Shown here: positions 1 through 8,231 of the stretch, piece by piece
Layout: every line of letters begins with the position of its first letter
How positions within the stretch are numbered: position 1 is the first letter of the stretch
Assembly (NCBI GenBank): GCA_016871805.1
Contig: VHCG01000032.1
Span: forward strand, 1-43,944
DNA: 43,944 nucleotides
Reading direction: 5' to 3'
Source of the DNA: Verrucomicrobiota bacterium
GTDB lineage: Bacteria; Verrucomicrobiota; Verrucomicrobiia; Limisphaerales; UBA9464
The notes under the pieces: generated by a model
Seen by the model: only the letters and a program-made list of their open reading frames with translations
Database searches by the model: none
What the model was told of the DNA's origin: nothing
Position numbers and translations under genes: made by a program

Positions 1-3000
1 AGGCGCCCACTAGGAGCTTCTCAGGCCATTCCTGCCACCGCTGGCCGATGAGGGCCCAGCTCGTACCGTCGGTGCTGACATAGCCGGCGAACCAGTTGCC
101 CACGCGGCGCAACCGGATCCACTGGCTCGGGAGGGTCTTGTCGACTCCACCGTAGGACCGGCCGAACGAGGTGTAGTTCTGGGCGGCGATGGCGCGACCG
201 ATGGTGCGAACCTCGTTCACACCCTTCGGGTTGCCGACGTTGACGAGGAACGACGGGCTGAGGGCGCCGAGGTCGGCGCGGACCTGCAGACCTCCGGAGG
301 CCCAGGCGTCGACCGGATCCGTCACCGGACCGCTGGTCACGCTGGTCACCCTGGTGCTGATGTCGAAGTCGCCCGTGATCTCCTCATAGGCGAACTCCTG
401 CACGTCACCGGGCTGGTCGACGTTCGCCGCCGCCGCCCAGGCCACGAGACCTGGGCCGGCGATTGTCATCGAGCCCGGAGCGCCAAAGGTCACAGAGCCT
501 TCAGGCAGGGTGACCGGCAGGGCTTCGGTCGGCTTGATCAGCGCGGTCTTGAGGGCACCGCCCGAGGCCTTCGCGGCGACAGGAACCGAGAACAGCGTGG
601 TCACCGTCACGGCACCATGCGTTCCGGCCGGGCTGGCCGAGTAGTTGGCGGTCACGGTCAGCAGCGTGCCTTCCGGCCCAACATCCGAACCGAGGTCGAA
701 CTCGAACGAGCCCACCGCGGGATCCTTGTCACCGATGCCGTTGTCGACACCGGAGAACAGGTGCTTCGAACCCTGGATCCACCCATTGGGATACAGGGCC
801 GGATCCACGGCCTTGCCGGTCGCGAGGCCTTCGGCGTCCGCGACATACAGATCGATCATCGCCACCGGATACGAGGCGCTTGGCTTCGGCAGGGTGCCGA
901 CGATCTTGCTCACGGTCGTGCTCGGGCTGAGGGTCGGGATGAGACCCGCCTCGGGGTTCGCCACGACACGGGCATAGTGGTTGGTCATGAAGGCGCCGTC
1001 CGACTTCAGAGGATTCACCGGCGGGGTGTAGTTGTTGACCAGGGTGTTGCCCCGCACGGAGGCGATGGTGGTCTGGCCCAGCTCGCTGAAGAAGGGCTGC
1101 ACGGCCCCGGCATCCACGACCTCGGCCAGCGTGGCCTGAGGCCAGTTGTTGTAGACCACGTTGCCCTCGAGGCTGTCGCTCGTTCCGTCCACGTCGGAGC
1201 CAAACTGATACACCGCCGAGCCGCCCGGTGCGTTGAGCGGGGAGACCGCGTTGACGAAGCGGGTCTTGCCGTCCACTCCGATGCCGAAGTAGTTGCCCGC
1301 CACAACGATGTTGGTGCCCGGCGTCTGGCCGTAGAACTCGATCGTGTGGTTGTAGCCACCGAGGCTCTCCGGGAGCATGCCTCCGAAGATGTTGCGCTCA
1401 TCCGCGTCGTTCACACCGTCGTCATCGACACCGATGATGGTGTTGTTGCCGGCACGACCGATCTCGATGTAGCCCTCGAAGAAGCCCTTCAGCTCCTCAA
1501 TCTTCGCCACGTTGTAGTCGGTGTTGCCGTCGGGCAGCACCCCGAAGAAGTTGCCGGATAACCGGTGGTTCTCGCCCTCGAGGATGACCGGGATCGCCGG
1601 AACGCCCGCGAAGACGTTGAACTCAGACCGTGCATTCTTGGATCCCTTCGCTACACCAATGGTCACACGGCTGACCAGGATCGTGTTGGTCACCTGATTC
1701 TGGTCGTTGCGACCGCGATACCGGAACCCGGTCACGCCGTCCGCCGGCGCGATGAAGGGCTTGGTCTTGCCGTCGAGGTCCGCACCGACCCAGCAGCCGT
1801 TCACGTGGCCGTTGGCACCCTTGGCGAACGATACACCGTAGAGGGAGACGTCCTGGTTGGCACCTGTCAGCGGCACCGCCAGGAGGCAGAGTCCACGGAC
1901 CACATTCCCCGTGCCCTGGTAGAAGCCAAGGATCGCCGCCTCGGTGTCACCGTAGCCAGTGCTGTCGTTCGGGGTGTCGCCCGCGAAGTCGAGCAACGTC
2001 GCGTTCCCGTTCCGGGAATCGAGCACGATTTTGATCTTCGCGTTGTTGGCCGCAAGAATCGGGTTGGTGTTCGGCGAGGAGCCCGGCTGGCTGTAGCCGT
2101 CGATGGTCAGATTGTTGACCGTGATCAGCGGATAGCCGCCGGCCGGGGTCTTCAGGTAGTGGGGACCGTCACCCGAGATGTTGAACTTGATGGTGTCCCC
2201 GCTGCCGGCCTCGGCGAGGGCCTGGGCGAGGGTCTTCTGACCCGCCACCGGCACGTCGCTGGCCGTGGTCACCGTGATCGTCTTGGGACCCACCGGGGTG
2301 CCGGTGACCTTCAGGACCACGCTGTCGGCATTGTACTGGACCTCCCAGTTGAGACCCGCGACCAGGGTGGCCTCGGTGGTGTCGGTCGAGAGGAACTGGC
2401 CGTCGAAGCTGCCCGCCTTGATCAGCGTGTAGGACTCACCGCCGGCAGGCTTGTAGCCGTTGAGCTTCACCTTCAGGTGGCCGTTAGCGATCCGGGCGAT
2501 GTTGCCGACCGTGACGGTCGAGTGCTTGGAACCGGTGATGGAGGCCGCAAAGGTCGCCTTGCCCGGGGTGGCGATGCCGTCGAGGTCGACCGCGAGGCTC
2601 AGGTTGTTGCCGATCTGGATCTTGGTGTCCGGTCCGACCACCTCGAGGGTGCCGATGGACGTGTCGGACGCACCGGTGCCAATGGCGAGGTCCTGGACCA
2701 CGCTGAACGAGGCCCGGTCCTTCACGGTCATGATGGCGGTGCCGGCAGCATTGCCCGCATCCCGGGGACCGCTGATCGCGAGACCCTTGGTGGGACCCGA
2801 GGCGGGATCGGAGTTGACCGTCATCTGGGCGTCATCCTGGAGCACCAGCTCGCCGTAGCCCGGCGACTGAGAGACGAACGTGCTGTTCGGGCCGGTCTCG
2901 GTCGGACGCTTGTCCGGGGAGGATCCGTCGCCCTGCATCAGGTCGAAGATGTGCACCTGGGCCTTGTTCTTGACCGTGATGTAGCTGTTGCCCTGACGGG

Positions 3001-3787
3001 CACTGAGGCGGCGGAACTGCAGGATGGCGTTGTCCTGGACCACGAGAACACCGGTGCTGTCGGCACCGGCGGCCATGGTCAGATAACCCTCGTCGGTGGA
3101 CCCCTCGGGGTTGCCGGCGCCCATGCTGTTGCCGGAATCCACCCGGGCGTTGCCCGCGATCGTCATCAGCTGGGGAGTAGCGTTGGGGCCGCCCTCGGAC
3201 ACGCTGATGCCGCTGCCCACGGACAGCCAGGCATTGCCTTCGATGAGGACCGCACCCTTGGCCGCGGCGTTGGCTCCGACCTTAAGGTCGTCACCCCCGC
3301 GGAAGACGGCGGTGCCGGTCATGTGGAAGTAGCCCTTGCCCTTCTCACCGACCTCCCAATCGAGGCCGTTGAGACCGTCGTCACTGTAGCTGCCCGGAAA
3401 CTGGTTGGGGCCATCGAAGAAAATGGTTCCGCCATCCATTTCGAACGTGGAGAGGACCGTGCTGAAGCCGATGACCGCCTTCGGATCGCCCAGCGTTCCT
3501 CCGAGATCGAGGAAGCCGCCGTTCATGACGACGTGGCCGGACTCCGTGCTGCCTTGGGTTTCACCAAGCCGGAGACCTGCGAGTTTTCGGTCGCCCGAAG
3601 CCATGCCGATGATGGCTTTCCCCCCATTTTTGATGGAGGCGATGGTGGAGACATCGGGCGCCGTGCCGGTGTCCCAGTTGCTGCCGAGGAAGAAGTCTCC
3701 ATCTGGAGTCTTGATCCACGTGGCGACGGTCTGGGCCTGGACGGAAGACGCCAAGGCCAGCGTCAGGACCGCCAGTGAGACGGTCAT
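1..3787 (-). CDS. Giant secreted beta-helix protein with C-terminal DUF1349-like domain (3' end outside window)
   Basis: An open frame runs without a stop from the ATG at 3787-3785 to the window edge (about 1262 codons seen), so the C-terminus is missing. Residues 1-20 form a Sec-type signal peptide ending in SSVQAQ. Residues 25 to about 500 are Gly/Asn-rich, with repeated short strands of the kind found in autotransporter-like and PEP-CTERM-associated proteins (FHMTGTAVF, LVVQDNAILQF, AIMTVKDRASFSV). A middle part contains LTIDGYSQPGSSPNTNP followed by many N-G-N-type turns, typical of parallel beta-helix proteins. The last visible part (QWIRLRRVGNWFAGYVSTDG) resembles DUF1349/concanavalin-type lectin folds. 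A surface or secreted protein is likely, perhaps polysaccharide-binding; no enzymatic residues could be recognised. It is divergent from the cytochrome/LRR gene at 4068. Confidence 0.8.
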   Translation of the reverse strand, partial: MTVSLAVLTLALASSVQAQTVATWIKTPDGDFFLGSNWDTGTAPDVSTIASIKNGGKAIIGMASGDRKLAGLRLGETQGSTESGHVVMNGGFLDLGGTLGDPKAVIGFSTVLSTFEMDGGTIFFDGPNQFPGSYSDDGLNGLDWEVGEKGKGYFHMTGTAVFRGGDDLKVGANAAAKGAVLIEGNAWLSVGSGISVSEGGPNATPQLMTIAGNARVDSGNSMGAGNPEGSTDEGYLTMAAGADSTGVLVVQDNAILQFRRLSARQGNSYITVKNKAQVHIFDLMQGDGSSPDKRPTETGPNSTFVSQSPGYGELVLQDDAQMTVNSDPASGPTKGLAISGPRDAGNAAGTAIMTVKDRASFSVVQDLAIGTGASDTSIGTLEVVGPDTKIQIGNNLSLAVDLDGIATPGKATFAASITGSKHSTVTVGNIARIANGHLKVKLNGYKPAGGESYTLIKAGSFDGQFLSTDTTEATLVAGLNWEVQYNADSVVLKVTGTPVGPKTITVTTASDVPVAGQKTLAQALAEAGSGDTIKFNISGDGPHYLKTPAGGYPLITVNNLTIDGYSQPGSSPNTNPILAANNAKIKIVLDSRNGNATLLDFAGDTPNDSTGYGDTEAAILGFYQGTGNVVRGLCLLAVPLTGANQDVSLYGVSFAKGANGHVNGCWVGADLDGKTKPFIAPADGVTGFRYRGRNDQNQVTNTILVSRVTIGVAKGSKNARSEFNVFAGVPAIPVILEGENHRLSGNFFGVLPDGNTDYNVAKIEELKGFFEGYIEIGRAGNNTIIGVDDDGVNDADERNIFGGMLPESLGGYNHTIEFYGQTPGTNIVVAGNYFGIGVDGKTRFVNAVSPLNAPGGSAVYQFGSDVDGTSDSLEGNVVYNNWPQATLAEVVDAGAVQPFFSELGQTTIASVRGNTLVNNYTPPVNPLKSDGAFMTNHYARVVANPEAGLIPTLSPSTTVSKIVGTLPKPSASYPVAMIDLYVADAEGLATGKAVDPALYPNGWIQGSKHLFSGVDNGIGDKDPAVGSFEFDLGSDVGPEGTLLTVTANYSASPAGTHGAVTVTTLFSVPVAAKASGGALKTALIKPTEALPVTLPEGSVTFGAPGSMTIAGPGLVAWAAAANVDQPGDVQEFAYEEITGDFDISTRVTSVTSGPVTDPVDAWASGGLQVRADLGALSPSFLVNVGNPKGVNEVRTIGRAIAAQNYTSFGRSYGGVDKTLPSQWIRLRRVGNWFAGYVSTDGTSWALIGQRWQEWPEKLLVGA

Positions 3788-4067
3788 TCTTTTGGGGTTT
3801 ATGGGAGTGTGGAAAGGTCGGCGACCCAACTACCGGGAAGCTCGACGGGGCCCTCCGCAATCCTTCAACCCCATGACGGCATCAGACGACACCGGCCCAG
3901 GGAGAAGCATCACAAAGAGACTCCTCGGGGGAACATGGAGTCCGACCCACCAGGCAAGCCTCAGGTTACAGAATCATTTGCGGAATACGGAACCCGTGCT
4001 TCTCGTCGGGTTACCCAGACGGAGTTTGAAATCCGATCCGGCACCCTCCTACTCTCCCATCTCAGCC

Positions 4068-5075
4068 ATGAACCTCCTCCTCTCTCCTACCCCCATCCGG
4101 TACTCGCTGCTGGCCGGCCTAGTTGTTGGCACCCGACTCCTTGCCGCGGAGCCCGACTTCCAGAAGGAGGTGCTGCCCCTGCTCCAACAGCGGTGCATCG
4201 AGTGCCACGGGGCTGAGAAACAGAAAGGCAAGCTGCGCCTCGACTCGAAGGAGGCGACGCTCAAAGGGGGCAAGGATGGCCCTGCTTTGAAGGCCAAGGA
4301 CTCCGCCGGGAGCGAGCTGATCAAACGCGTCTCCCTGCCCGCCGGGAACGACGATCGGATGCCGCCCGAGGGCGATGGGCTCACGGCCGACCAGATCGCG
4401 GTGCTCAAGGCGTGGATCGACGCCGGCGCGGCCTGGCCCGATGGGGTCGTCATCGAGTCCAAGAACAAGCCCAAGGCCGCCGCGGCCCCGGTCCGTCAGG
4501 GCCCGCCCCAACCCCCGCTGCCGGAGCTGCCGAAGGAGTTCAAACCCGCCGCAGGAGAGGCCGCCGCGTTGGCGACCCTGGCCAAGGCCGGACTCGAGGT
4601 CCGCCCCATCGCCCAGAACAGCCCCTGGCGCGAAGCCAATTTCCGCCTCGCCGGTACAAACGTCACCGACGCCTCCATCGCACCGCTGAAGGAGGTCACC
4701 TCGTTGGTGGAACTGAACCTCGGGGCGACCCGCGTCACCGATGCCGGACTCGCCAGCATCGCCAACCTCGGCTACCTGCAGAATCTCCAGGCCCCCCTCA
4801 CTGGACTCACCGACGCCGGACTCGCCCGACTCAAGGGCCTGTCCAACCTGGTCAGCATCAACCTCTACGGCACCCAGGTCACGGATGCCGGCCTGGAGAC
4901 GCTCAAGGGGCTGAAACACCTTGGCTCGGTCTACGTCTGGCAGACCAAGGTGACCCCCGAGGGGGCCGCGAAGCTCAAGGCAGCCCTGCCGTGGCTCTAT
5001 GTGAACACGGGCGCCGAGTTGGCGGCCCTCGCGACGAACACCCCTCCGGCAGAAAAGAAGGAGGAGAAGAAATAG
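4068..5075 (+). CDS. Secreted c-type cytochrome fused to leucine-rich repeats
   Basis: 335 aa. The ATG at 4068 begins a Sec signal peptide (cleavage near LLAAEP, residue 27); the frame is open further upstream, but that part has no coding character. A PSCyt1-type cytochrome domain follows: heme-binding CIECH at residues 43-47 and a likely axial Met98 in DDRMPPEGDGLT, then AWIDAGAAWPDG, the usual end of this domain. Residues 140-185 are a Pro/Ala-rich linker. From about 195 to 320 come LRR units of the form L-x-x-L-N-L-x-x-T-x-V-T-D-A-G-L. PSCyt1 normally sits in front of DUF1549/DUF1553; here the partner is an LRR protein-binding domain. Likely periplasmic; the electron partner is unknown. 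A strong terminator follows the stop. Confidence 0.88.
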   Translation: MNLLLSPTPIRYSLLAGLVVGTRLLAAEPDFQKEVLPLLQQRCIECHGAEKQKGKLRLDSKEATLKGGKDGPALKAKDSAGSELIKRVSLPAGNDDRMPPEGDGLTADQIAVLKAWIDAGAAWPDGVVIESKNKPKAAAAPVRQGPPQPPLPELPKEFKPAAGEAAALATLAKAGLEVRPIAQNSPWREANFRLAGTNVTDASIAPLKEVTSLVELNLGATRVTDAGLASIANLGYLQNLQAPLTGLTDAGLARLKGLSNLVSINLYGTQVTDAGLETLKGLKHLGSVYVWQTKVTPEGAAKLKAALPWLYVNTGAELAALATNTPPAEKKEEKK

Positions 5076-5102
5076 AAAAAGGGGGGCGTAAGCCCCCCTT
5101 TT
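5076..5102 (+). terminator. Rho-independent terminator with T-tract
   Basis: Directly after the TAG stop lies AAAAA, then the stem GGGGGGC/GCCCCCC (5081-5087 and 5092-5098) with loop GTAA, then TTTT. The flanking A- and T-tracts make it usable from both strands, which suits its position between the convergent genes ending at 5075 and 5136. Confidence 0.88.
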
Positions 5103-5135
5103 CGTTTCCGGTGTGAGCCGAAGTGCGACCGTCCG

Positions 5136-5789
5136 TCAGAGCGGCTTCACCCGGATGTTCCGGTAATAGACCACGCTGTTCGGGTCGTGGGCCTGGAGCG
5201 CCACGGTCCCGGCATTCAGCTTCCGCTCGAAATCTTTCCCCGGCTTGCGGTCCGGCGCCTCCTTGAACTCGTTCACCAGGGTCCCGTTCAGGTAGACCCG
5301 GATCGTGTCCCCCTTCACGACGACATGGTGGGTGTACCATTCGTTGTCGCGGGTCACACCCTTGATCTTGTCCTCACGGACATCCTGCACCGCATAGACG
5401 CTGCCGGACTTCCGCCAGTCGCCCTGGGTCTGGTTGACCTGGGTCTCGTACCCGCCCCACGGCCACCCGGTGTCCTGGTACTTGGTGTGAATGTAGACGC
5501 CGCCGTTCGATCCCGGCTCGGTCTTGATGTCGATCCTGAGCTCGAAGTCTTTGAAGGGCTGGAGCGGTCCGACGTAGAAGTTGTGGCTCCGGGGACCCTG
5601 GGCCCGGAAACCGCCCTCGGCGAGGGTCCAAGCCTGGGGATTTTCATTCACCTTCCAGCCGTTCCAGGTGCCGTCGGAGATCCGGATGAATCCCTCGGCA
5701 TCCTTCGAGCCGATGCCGGACGTGGGGGTGGAGGAGGTGGAACAGCCGGCGAGCAGGACCGCCAGCGCGAGAATGGGACCAGCTTTCAT
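5136..5789 (-). CDS. DUF1080 (3-keto-disaccharide hydrolase-type) lipoprotein
   Basis: 217 aa from the ATG at 5789. This start gives a clean lipoprotein signal peptide, MKAGPILALAVLLAGCSTS, with lipobox LAGC (Cys16); the frame is open 48 codons further, but that stretch looks non-coding. The rest is one DUF1080 concanavalin-like domain: GTWNGWKVNENPQAWTLAEGGF, FKDFELRIDIKTEPGSNGGVYIHT, then WYTHHVVVKGDTIRVYLNGTLV and a terminal YYRNIRVKPL. The family includes 3-keto-glucoside/3-keto-disaccharide hydrolases and many uncharacterised secreted proteins of Planctomycetes and Verrucomicrobia. The substrate cannot be read from sequence. It is presumably anchored in an envelope membrane. It is convergent with the cytochrome/LRR gene, sharing the terminator at 5076-5102, and divergent from the gene at 5939. 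Confidence 0.9.
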   Translation of the reverse strand: MKAGPILALAVLLAGCSTSSTPTSGIGSKDAEGFIRISDGTWNGWKVNENPQAWTLAEGGFRAQGPRSHNFYVGPLQPFKDFELRIDIKTEPGSNGGVYIHTKYQDTGWPWGGYETQVNQTQGDWRKSGSVYAVQDVREDKIKGVTRDNEWYTHHVVVKGDTIRVYLNGTLVNEFKEAPDRKPGKDFERKLNAGTVALQAHDPNSVVYYRNIRVKPL

Positions 5790-5938
5790 TGGAGCGGCGG
5801 CTTGATACGCGTCCACCGGCACGGCCGCAAGGAAACACCCGCCGGGATCCCGATTGCCACACCTCCAATCCCCACGGACACTGGGTTCACCGACGCCGTG
5901 AAGGATGTTTCCCGGGACGGACTGCGGACGCACCGATC

Positions 5939-6709
5939 ATGAAGCTGCTGCTCGATACCGAAGCCCAGACGGTCACGCGCACGGATGCCAACGGCACCCG
6001 GACCGTGCCGCTCTATTCCGACGAGGCCTTCGACTGGATCTCGGACCATTGGCTGACCGTGGGCTGGAACCAGAAATACTCCTACACCTTCTCGTGGATG
6101 GGACGCCCCATCATCCAGCTGCCGGAGGACATGGTCCGAACCCAGGAGGTGCTGCATCGGGTGCAGCCCGACGTGATTGTAGAGACCGGGGTCGCCCACG
6201 GCGGGTCGCTGGTCTTCTACGCCTCCCTGTGCCGGGTGCTCGGGCGCGGACGCATCATCGGGGTCGACATCGAGATCCGCCCCCACAACCGCAAGTCTAT
6301 CGAGGGGCATCCGCTCGCCTCGTACATCAGCCTGATCGAGGGTGGCTCCACCGATCCCGGGACGGTGGCGCAGGTCCAGAGCCGGATCCAACCCGGGGAG
6401 CGGGTCCTCGTGCTGCTGGATTCCAATCACACCCGGGACCACGTCCTGGCCGAGCTCGAAGCCTATCACGGACTCGTCTCGCCAGGGTCCTACATCGTGG
6501 CGACCGACGGCATCATGAAAGATCTGCCCCAGGCCCCCCGGGGCAATCCGGAGTGGTCGTGGGACAATCCGACCGAGGCCGCCGCGGAATTCGCTCGACG
6601 CCATCCCGAGTTCGTGCTCGAGCAACCCGCATGGCCGTTCAACGAGAGTGGCCTCCGACGCAACCTCACGCACTGGCCCGGGGCCTGGCTGAGGCGGCTT
6701 GAGGGTTGA
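5939..6709 (+). CDS. Cephalosporin hydroxylase (CmcI) family protein, probable SAM-dependent methyltransferase
   Basis: 256 aa. The ATG at 5939 is chosen because the protein then begins MKLLLDTEAQTV; the frame extends 50 codons upstream into Arg/Pro-rich non-coding-like sequence. The signature VETGVAHGGSLVFYASLCRVLG (about residues 80-101) and GRIIGVDIEIRPHNR are the SAM-binding loop and second acidic strand of the CmcI/RhmM family (PF04989). VLVLLDSNHTRDHVLAELEAY and SYIVATDGIMKDLP are also typical. Known members are methyltransferases acting on cephalosporin intermediates or on rhamnose O-groups of glycolipids, often in polysaccharide loci. No signal peptide, so cytoplasmic. The acceptor here is unknown; no antibiotic genes are nearby, so a glycan modification role is the likelier inference. 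Confidence 0.87.
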   Translation: MKLLLDTEAQTVTRTDANGTRTVPLYSDEAFDWISDHWLTVGWNQKYSYTFSWMGRPIIQLPEDMVRTQEVLHRVQPDVIVETGVAHGGSLVFYASLCRVLGRGRIIGVDIEIRPHNRKSIEGHPLASYISLIEGGSTDPGTVAQVQSRIQPGERVLVLLDSNHTRDHVLAELEAYHGLVSPGSYIVATDGIMKDLPQAPRGNPEWSWDNPTEAAAEFARRHPEFVLEQPAWPFNESGLRRNLTHWPGAWLRRLEG

Positions 6710-6725
6710 GCCTGACCGCAGAGGG

Positions 6726-6750
6726 GCCCTGCGGGCCCGAGCCGCAGGGC
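6726..6750 (+). terminator. GC hairpin downstream of the CmcI-family gene
   Basis: Perfect 9-bp stem GCCCTGCGG (6726-6734) / CCGCAGGGC (6742-6750) with a 7-nt loop, 16 nt past the stop codon at 6709. There is no T-tract, so intrinsic termination is uncertain; it could instead stabilise the 3' end or mark a Rho-dependent end. Confidence 0.45.
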
Positions 6751-6797
6751 ACTGCGGCACCCACCGGAAATTCCCGATTCCAAGATTCATCGGTCAA

Positions 6798-6820
6798 ATT
6801 TCCGGACCGATTTCCGGACC
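6798..6820. repeat. Direct repeat ATTTCCGGACC x2 upstream of the second DUF1080 gene
   Basis: Two identical 11-bp copies at 6798-6808 and 6810-6820, separated by one base and each containing the palindrome TCCGGA, lie 40 bp before the start at 6861. The 12-bp spacing could suit tandem binding of a regulator, but there is no direct evidence for that. Confidence 0.4.
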
Positions 6821-6860
6821 AAGGCTGGAACCCGCGGAGGCTTTTGGAGACCCTCTCCGC

Positions 6861-7601
6861 ATGACTCTCCTCGTTCGCCTCTTCATCCTGGGACTTGCCC
6901 TGGCATTCGACCTCGCCAATTCCCACGCCGCGGAGCCGACCCAGGCGTCAACGACCTCCGCACGGATTGTCGCCGATGACGGTCCCGGCTGGACCGCCTG
7001 GACCCTCGACCAGTTCAAGAACGTGAACTGCGCGACCAACACGTGGTCGATGAGCGACGGGGTCATCCGTTGCACCGGCAATCCCGTCGGCGTGATCCGC
7101 TCCCATCATTCCGTCACCAACCTCGAACTCGTCGTCGAATGGCGACATCTCCAGTCGGGGGGCAACTCCGGCATCTTCCTGTGGGCGACCGACTCCTCGA
7201 TCAAGAACCTCGAGGCCGGCAACGGGCGTCTGCCGGAGGGCATCGAAGTGCAGGTCCTCGACCACGGCTACACGGCCCAGTATGAGCGCGACCACAAGAA
7301 GAAAGCCGACTGGTTCACGACCCACGGGGATGTATTCCCTACGGGCTCCGCCATCATGAAACCCTTCCCGCCGGTGGCTCCGAATGGCCAGCGCAGCTTC
7401 CCGAGCAAGAACCGCAGCCGAGGGGTCGGCGAGTGGAACCACTACTACGTCCGCGCCCTCAACGGGGAGGTTCGCCTCTGGGTGAACGGCGAGGAGGTGT
7501 CGGGCGGCTCCCAATGCAAACCCGCCTCGGGATACCTCTGCCTCGAGTCGGAGGGGGCTCCGGTGGAGTTCCGGAACCTCAAGGTCCGCCTCCTGCCCTG
7601 A
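6861..7601 (+). CDS. Secreted DUF1080 (3-keto-disaccharide hydrolase-type) protein
   Basis: 246 aa from the ATG at 6861, which opens a Sec signal peptide (TLLVRLFILGLALAFDLANSHAAEP, cleavage near residue 26). The earlier in-frame start at 6699 lies inside the preceding gene and is unlikely. The mature part is one DUF1080 domain: WTAWTLDQFKNVNCATNTW, VTNLELVVEWRHLQSGGNSGIFLWAT, GIEVQVLDHGYT, HYYVRALNGEVRLWVNGEEV and EGAPVEFRNLKVRLLP. Unlike the lipoprotein paralogue at 5136 it lacks a lipobox, so it is probably soluble in the periplasm or exported. The two are clearly different subgroups rather than a recent duplication. Substrate unknown; sugar-related by family. It is convergent with frr. 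Confidence 0.9.
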   Translation: MTLLVRLFILGLALAFDLANSHAAEPTQASTTSARIVADDGPGWTAWTLDQFKNVNCATNTWSMSDGVIRCTGNPVGVIRSHHSVTNLELVVEWRHLQSGGNSGIFLWATDSSIKNLEAGNGRLPEGIEVQVLDHGYTAQYERDHKKKADWFTTHGDVFPTGSAIMKPFPPVAPNGQRSFPSKNRSRGVGEWNHYYVRALNGEVRLWVNGEEVSGGSQCKPASGYLCLESEGAPVEFRNLKVRLLP

Positions 7602-7628
7602 CCACGCGGTCGCCCCTCCGTTCGGATG

Positions 7629-7645
7629 GATCCCCGGCGGGGATC
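7629..7645. terminator. GC hairpin between convergent genes (second DUF1080 gene and frr)
   Basis: Perfect 7-bp stem GATCCCC (7629-7635) / GGGGATC (7639-7645) with loop GGC. Its right arm overlaps the frr stop codon (7644-7646 on the minus strand). No T-tract on either side. Its place between two converging 3' ends supports an end-of-transcript role. Confidence 0.5.
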
Positions 7646-8198
7646 AGACCGTGAGAATTTCCTTCTCCTTGTGGGCGAGATGCTGCTCGAGCTTGGCGAT
7701 GTACTGGTCGGTGAGCTTCTGGACCTGTCCCTCGGCCGTCTTCACCTCGTCCTCCGAGGTCCCGTCATTCTTGGCCTTCTTGAGGGCCTCCATGGCCTGA
7801 CGCCGCTCGTTGCGGATCGCCACCCGGCCGTCCTCGGTCATCTTCTTGCAGAGCTTCACGAACTCGGTACGGCGCTCGGCGCTCAGGTCAGGCAGAACGA
7901 TGCGGATGAACTTGCCCTGGGTCGCCGGATTGAGGCCGAGGTTGGAGTTCTGGATCGCCTTCTCGATGGCCTTCGTGTTGCCGACATCGAACGGCTGCAC
8001 CATGAGCATCCGCGCCTCGGGCGTCGTGATCGTCGCCAGTTCCTTGAGCCGCATGTGGGACCCGTAGGCCTCCACCTGGACGTTCTCGATCAGCGAGGCC
8101 GAGGCCTTGCCGGTCCGGACGCCCGCAAACTGCTGAACCAGATGCTCCTCGGTCTTGAGCATCTTCTCCTCGGTCTCGAACAGGATCTCGTCGGTCAT
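7644..8198 (-). CDS. frr: Ribosome recycling factor
   Basis: 184 aa, the normal full length (about 185 aa). The family pattern is clear throughout: an N-terminal helix with EEHLVQQFAGVRTGKASASLIENVQVEAYG, the beta-sandwich domain around LATITTPEARMLMVQPFD and NTKAIEKAIQNSNLGLNPATQGKFIRIVLPDLS, and the long C-terminal helix hairpin RRTEFVKLCKKMTEDGRVAIRNERR ending in KEKEILTV. The protein splits post-termination ribosomes together with EF-G in the cytoplasm. It lies 33 bp downstream of pyrH in the usual order and is probably cotranscribed. The oddity is the leader: just before the ATG the mRNA is a C-rich hexamer repeat with no Shine-Dalgarno sequence. Confidence 0.98.
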   Translation of the reverse strand: MTDEILFETEEKMLKTEEHLVQQFAGVRTGKASASLIENVQVEAYGSHMRLKELATITTPEARMLMVQPFDVGNTKAIEKAIQNSNLGLNPATQGKFIRIVLPDLSAERRTEFVKLCKKMTEDGRVAIRNERRQAMEALKKAKNDGTSEDEVKTAEGQVQKLTDQYIAKLEQHLAHKEKEILTV

Positions 8199-8230
8199 GG
8201 AATGGGAATGGGAATGGGAATGGGTGGGTG
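8199..8230. repeat. AATGGG hexamer repeat / G-quadruplex-type motif between pyrH and frr
   Basis: Four perfect AATGGG units (8201-8224) are followed by TGGG, giving five GGG runs with loops of 3, 3, 3 and 1 nt on the plus strand. This fits the classical G-quadruplex pattern. The G-rich strand is the template for pyrH-frr; the mRNA carries CCCATT repeats directly before the frr start. It fills the whole gap between the two genes. Confidence 0.85.
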
Positions 8231-8231
8231 T

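Noticed and set aside
617..3778. Long plus-strand open frames of 314 and 737 codons
   Set aside because: They lie antisense to the 1262-codon secreted protein, are rich in Arg/His/Val/Gly without recognisable domains, and arise from the high third-position GC of the real gene. The minus frame has a signal peptide and clear beta-helix features.
5939..6709. Part of a beta-lactam biosynthesis cluster (CmcI similarity)
   Set aside because: No other antibiotic genes are in the window. The family is widespread in sugar and lipid methylation, so only the family-level call is justified.
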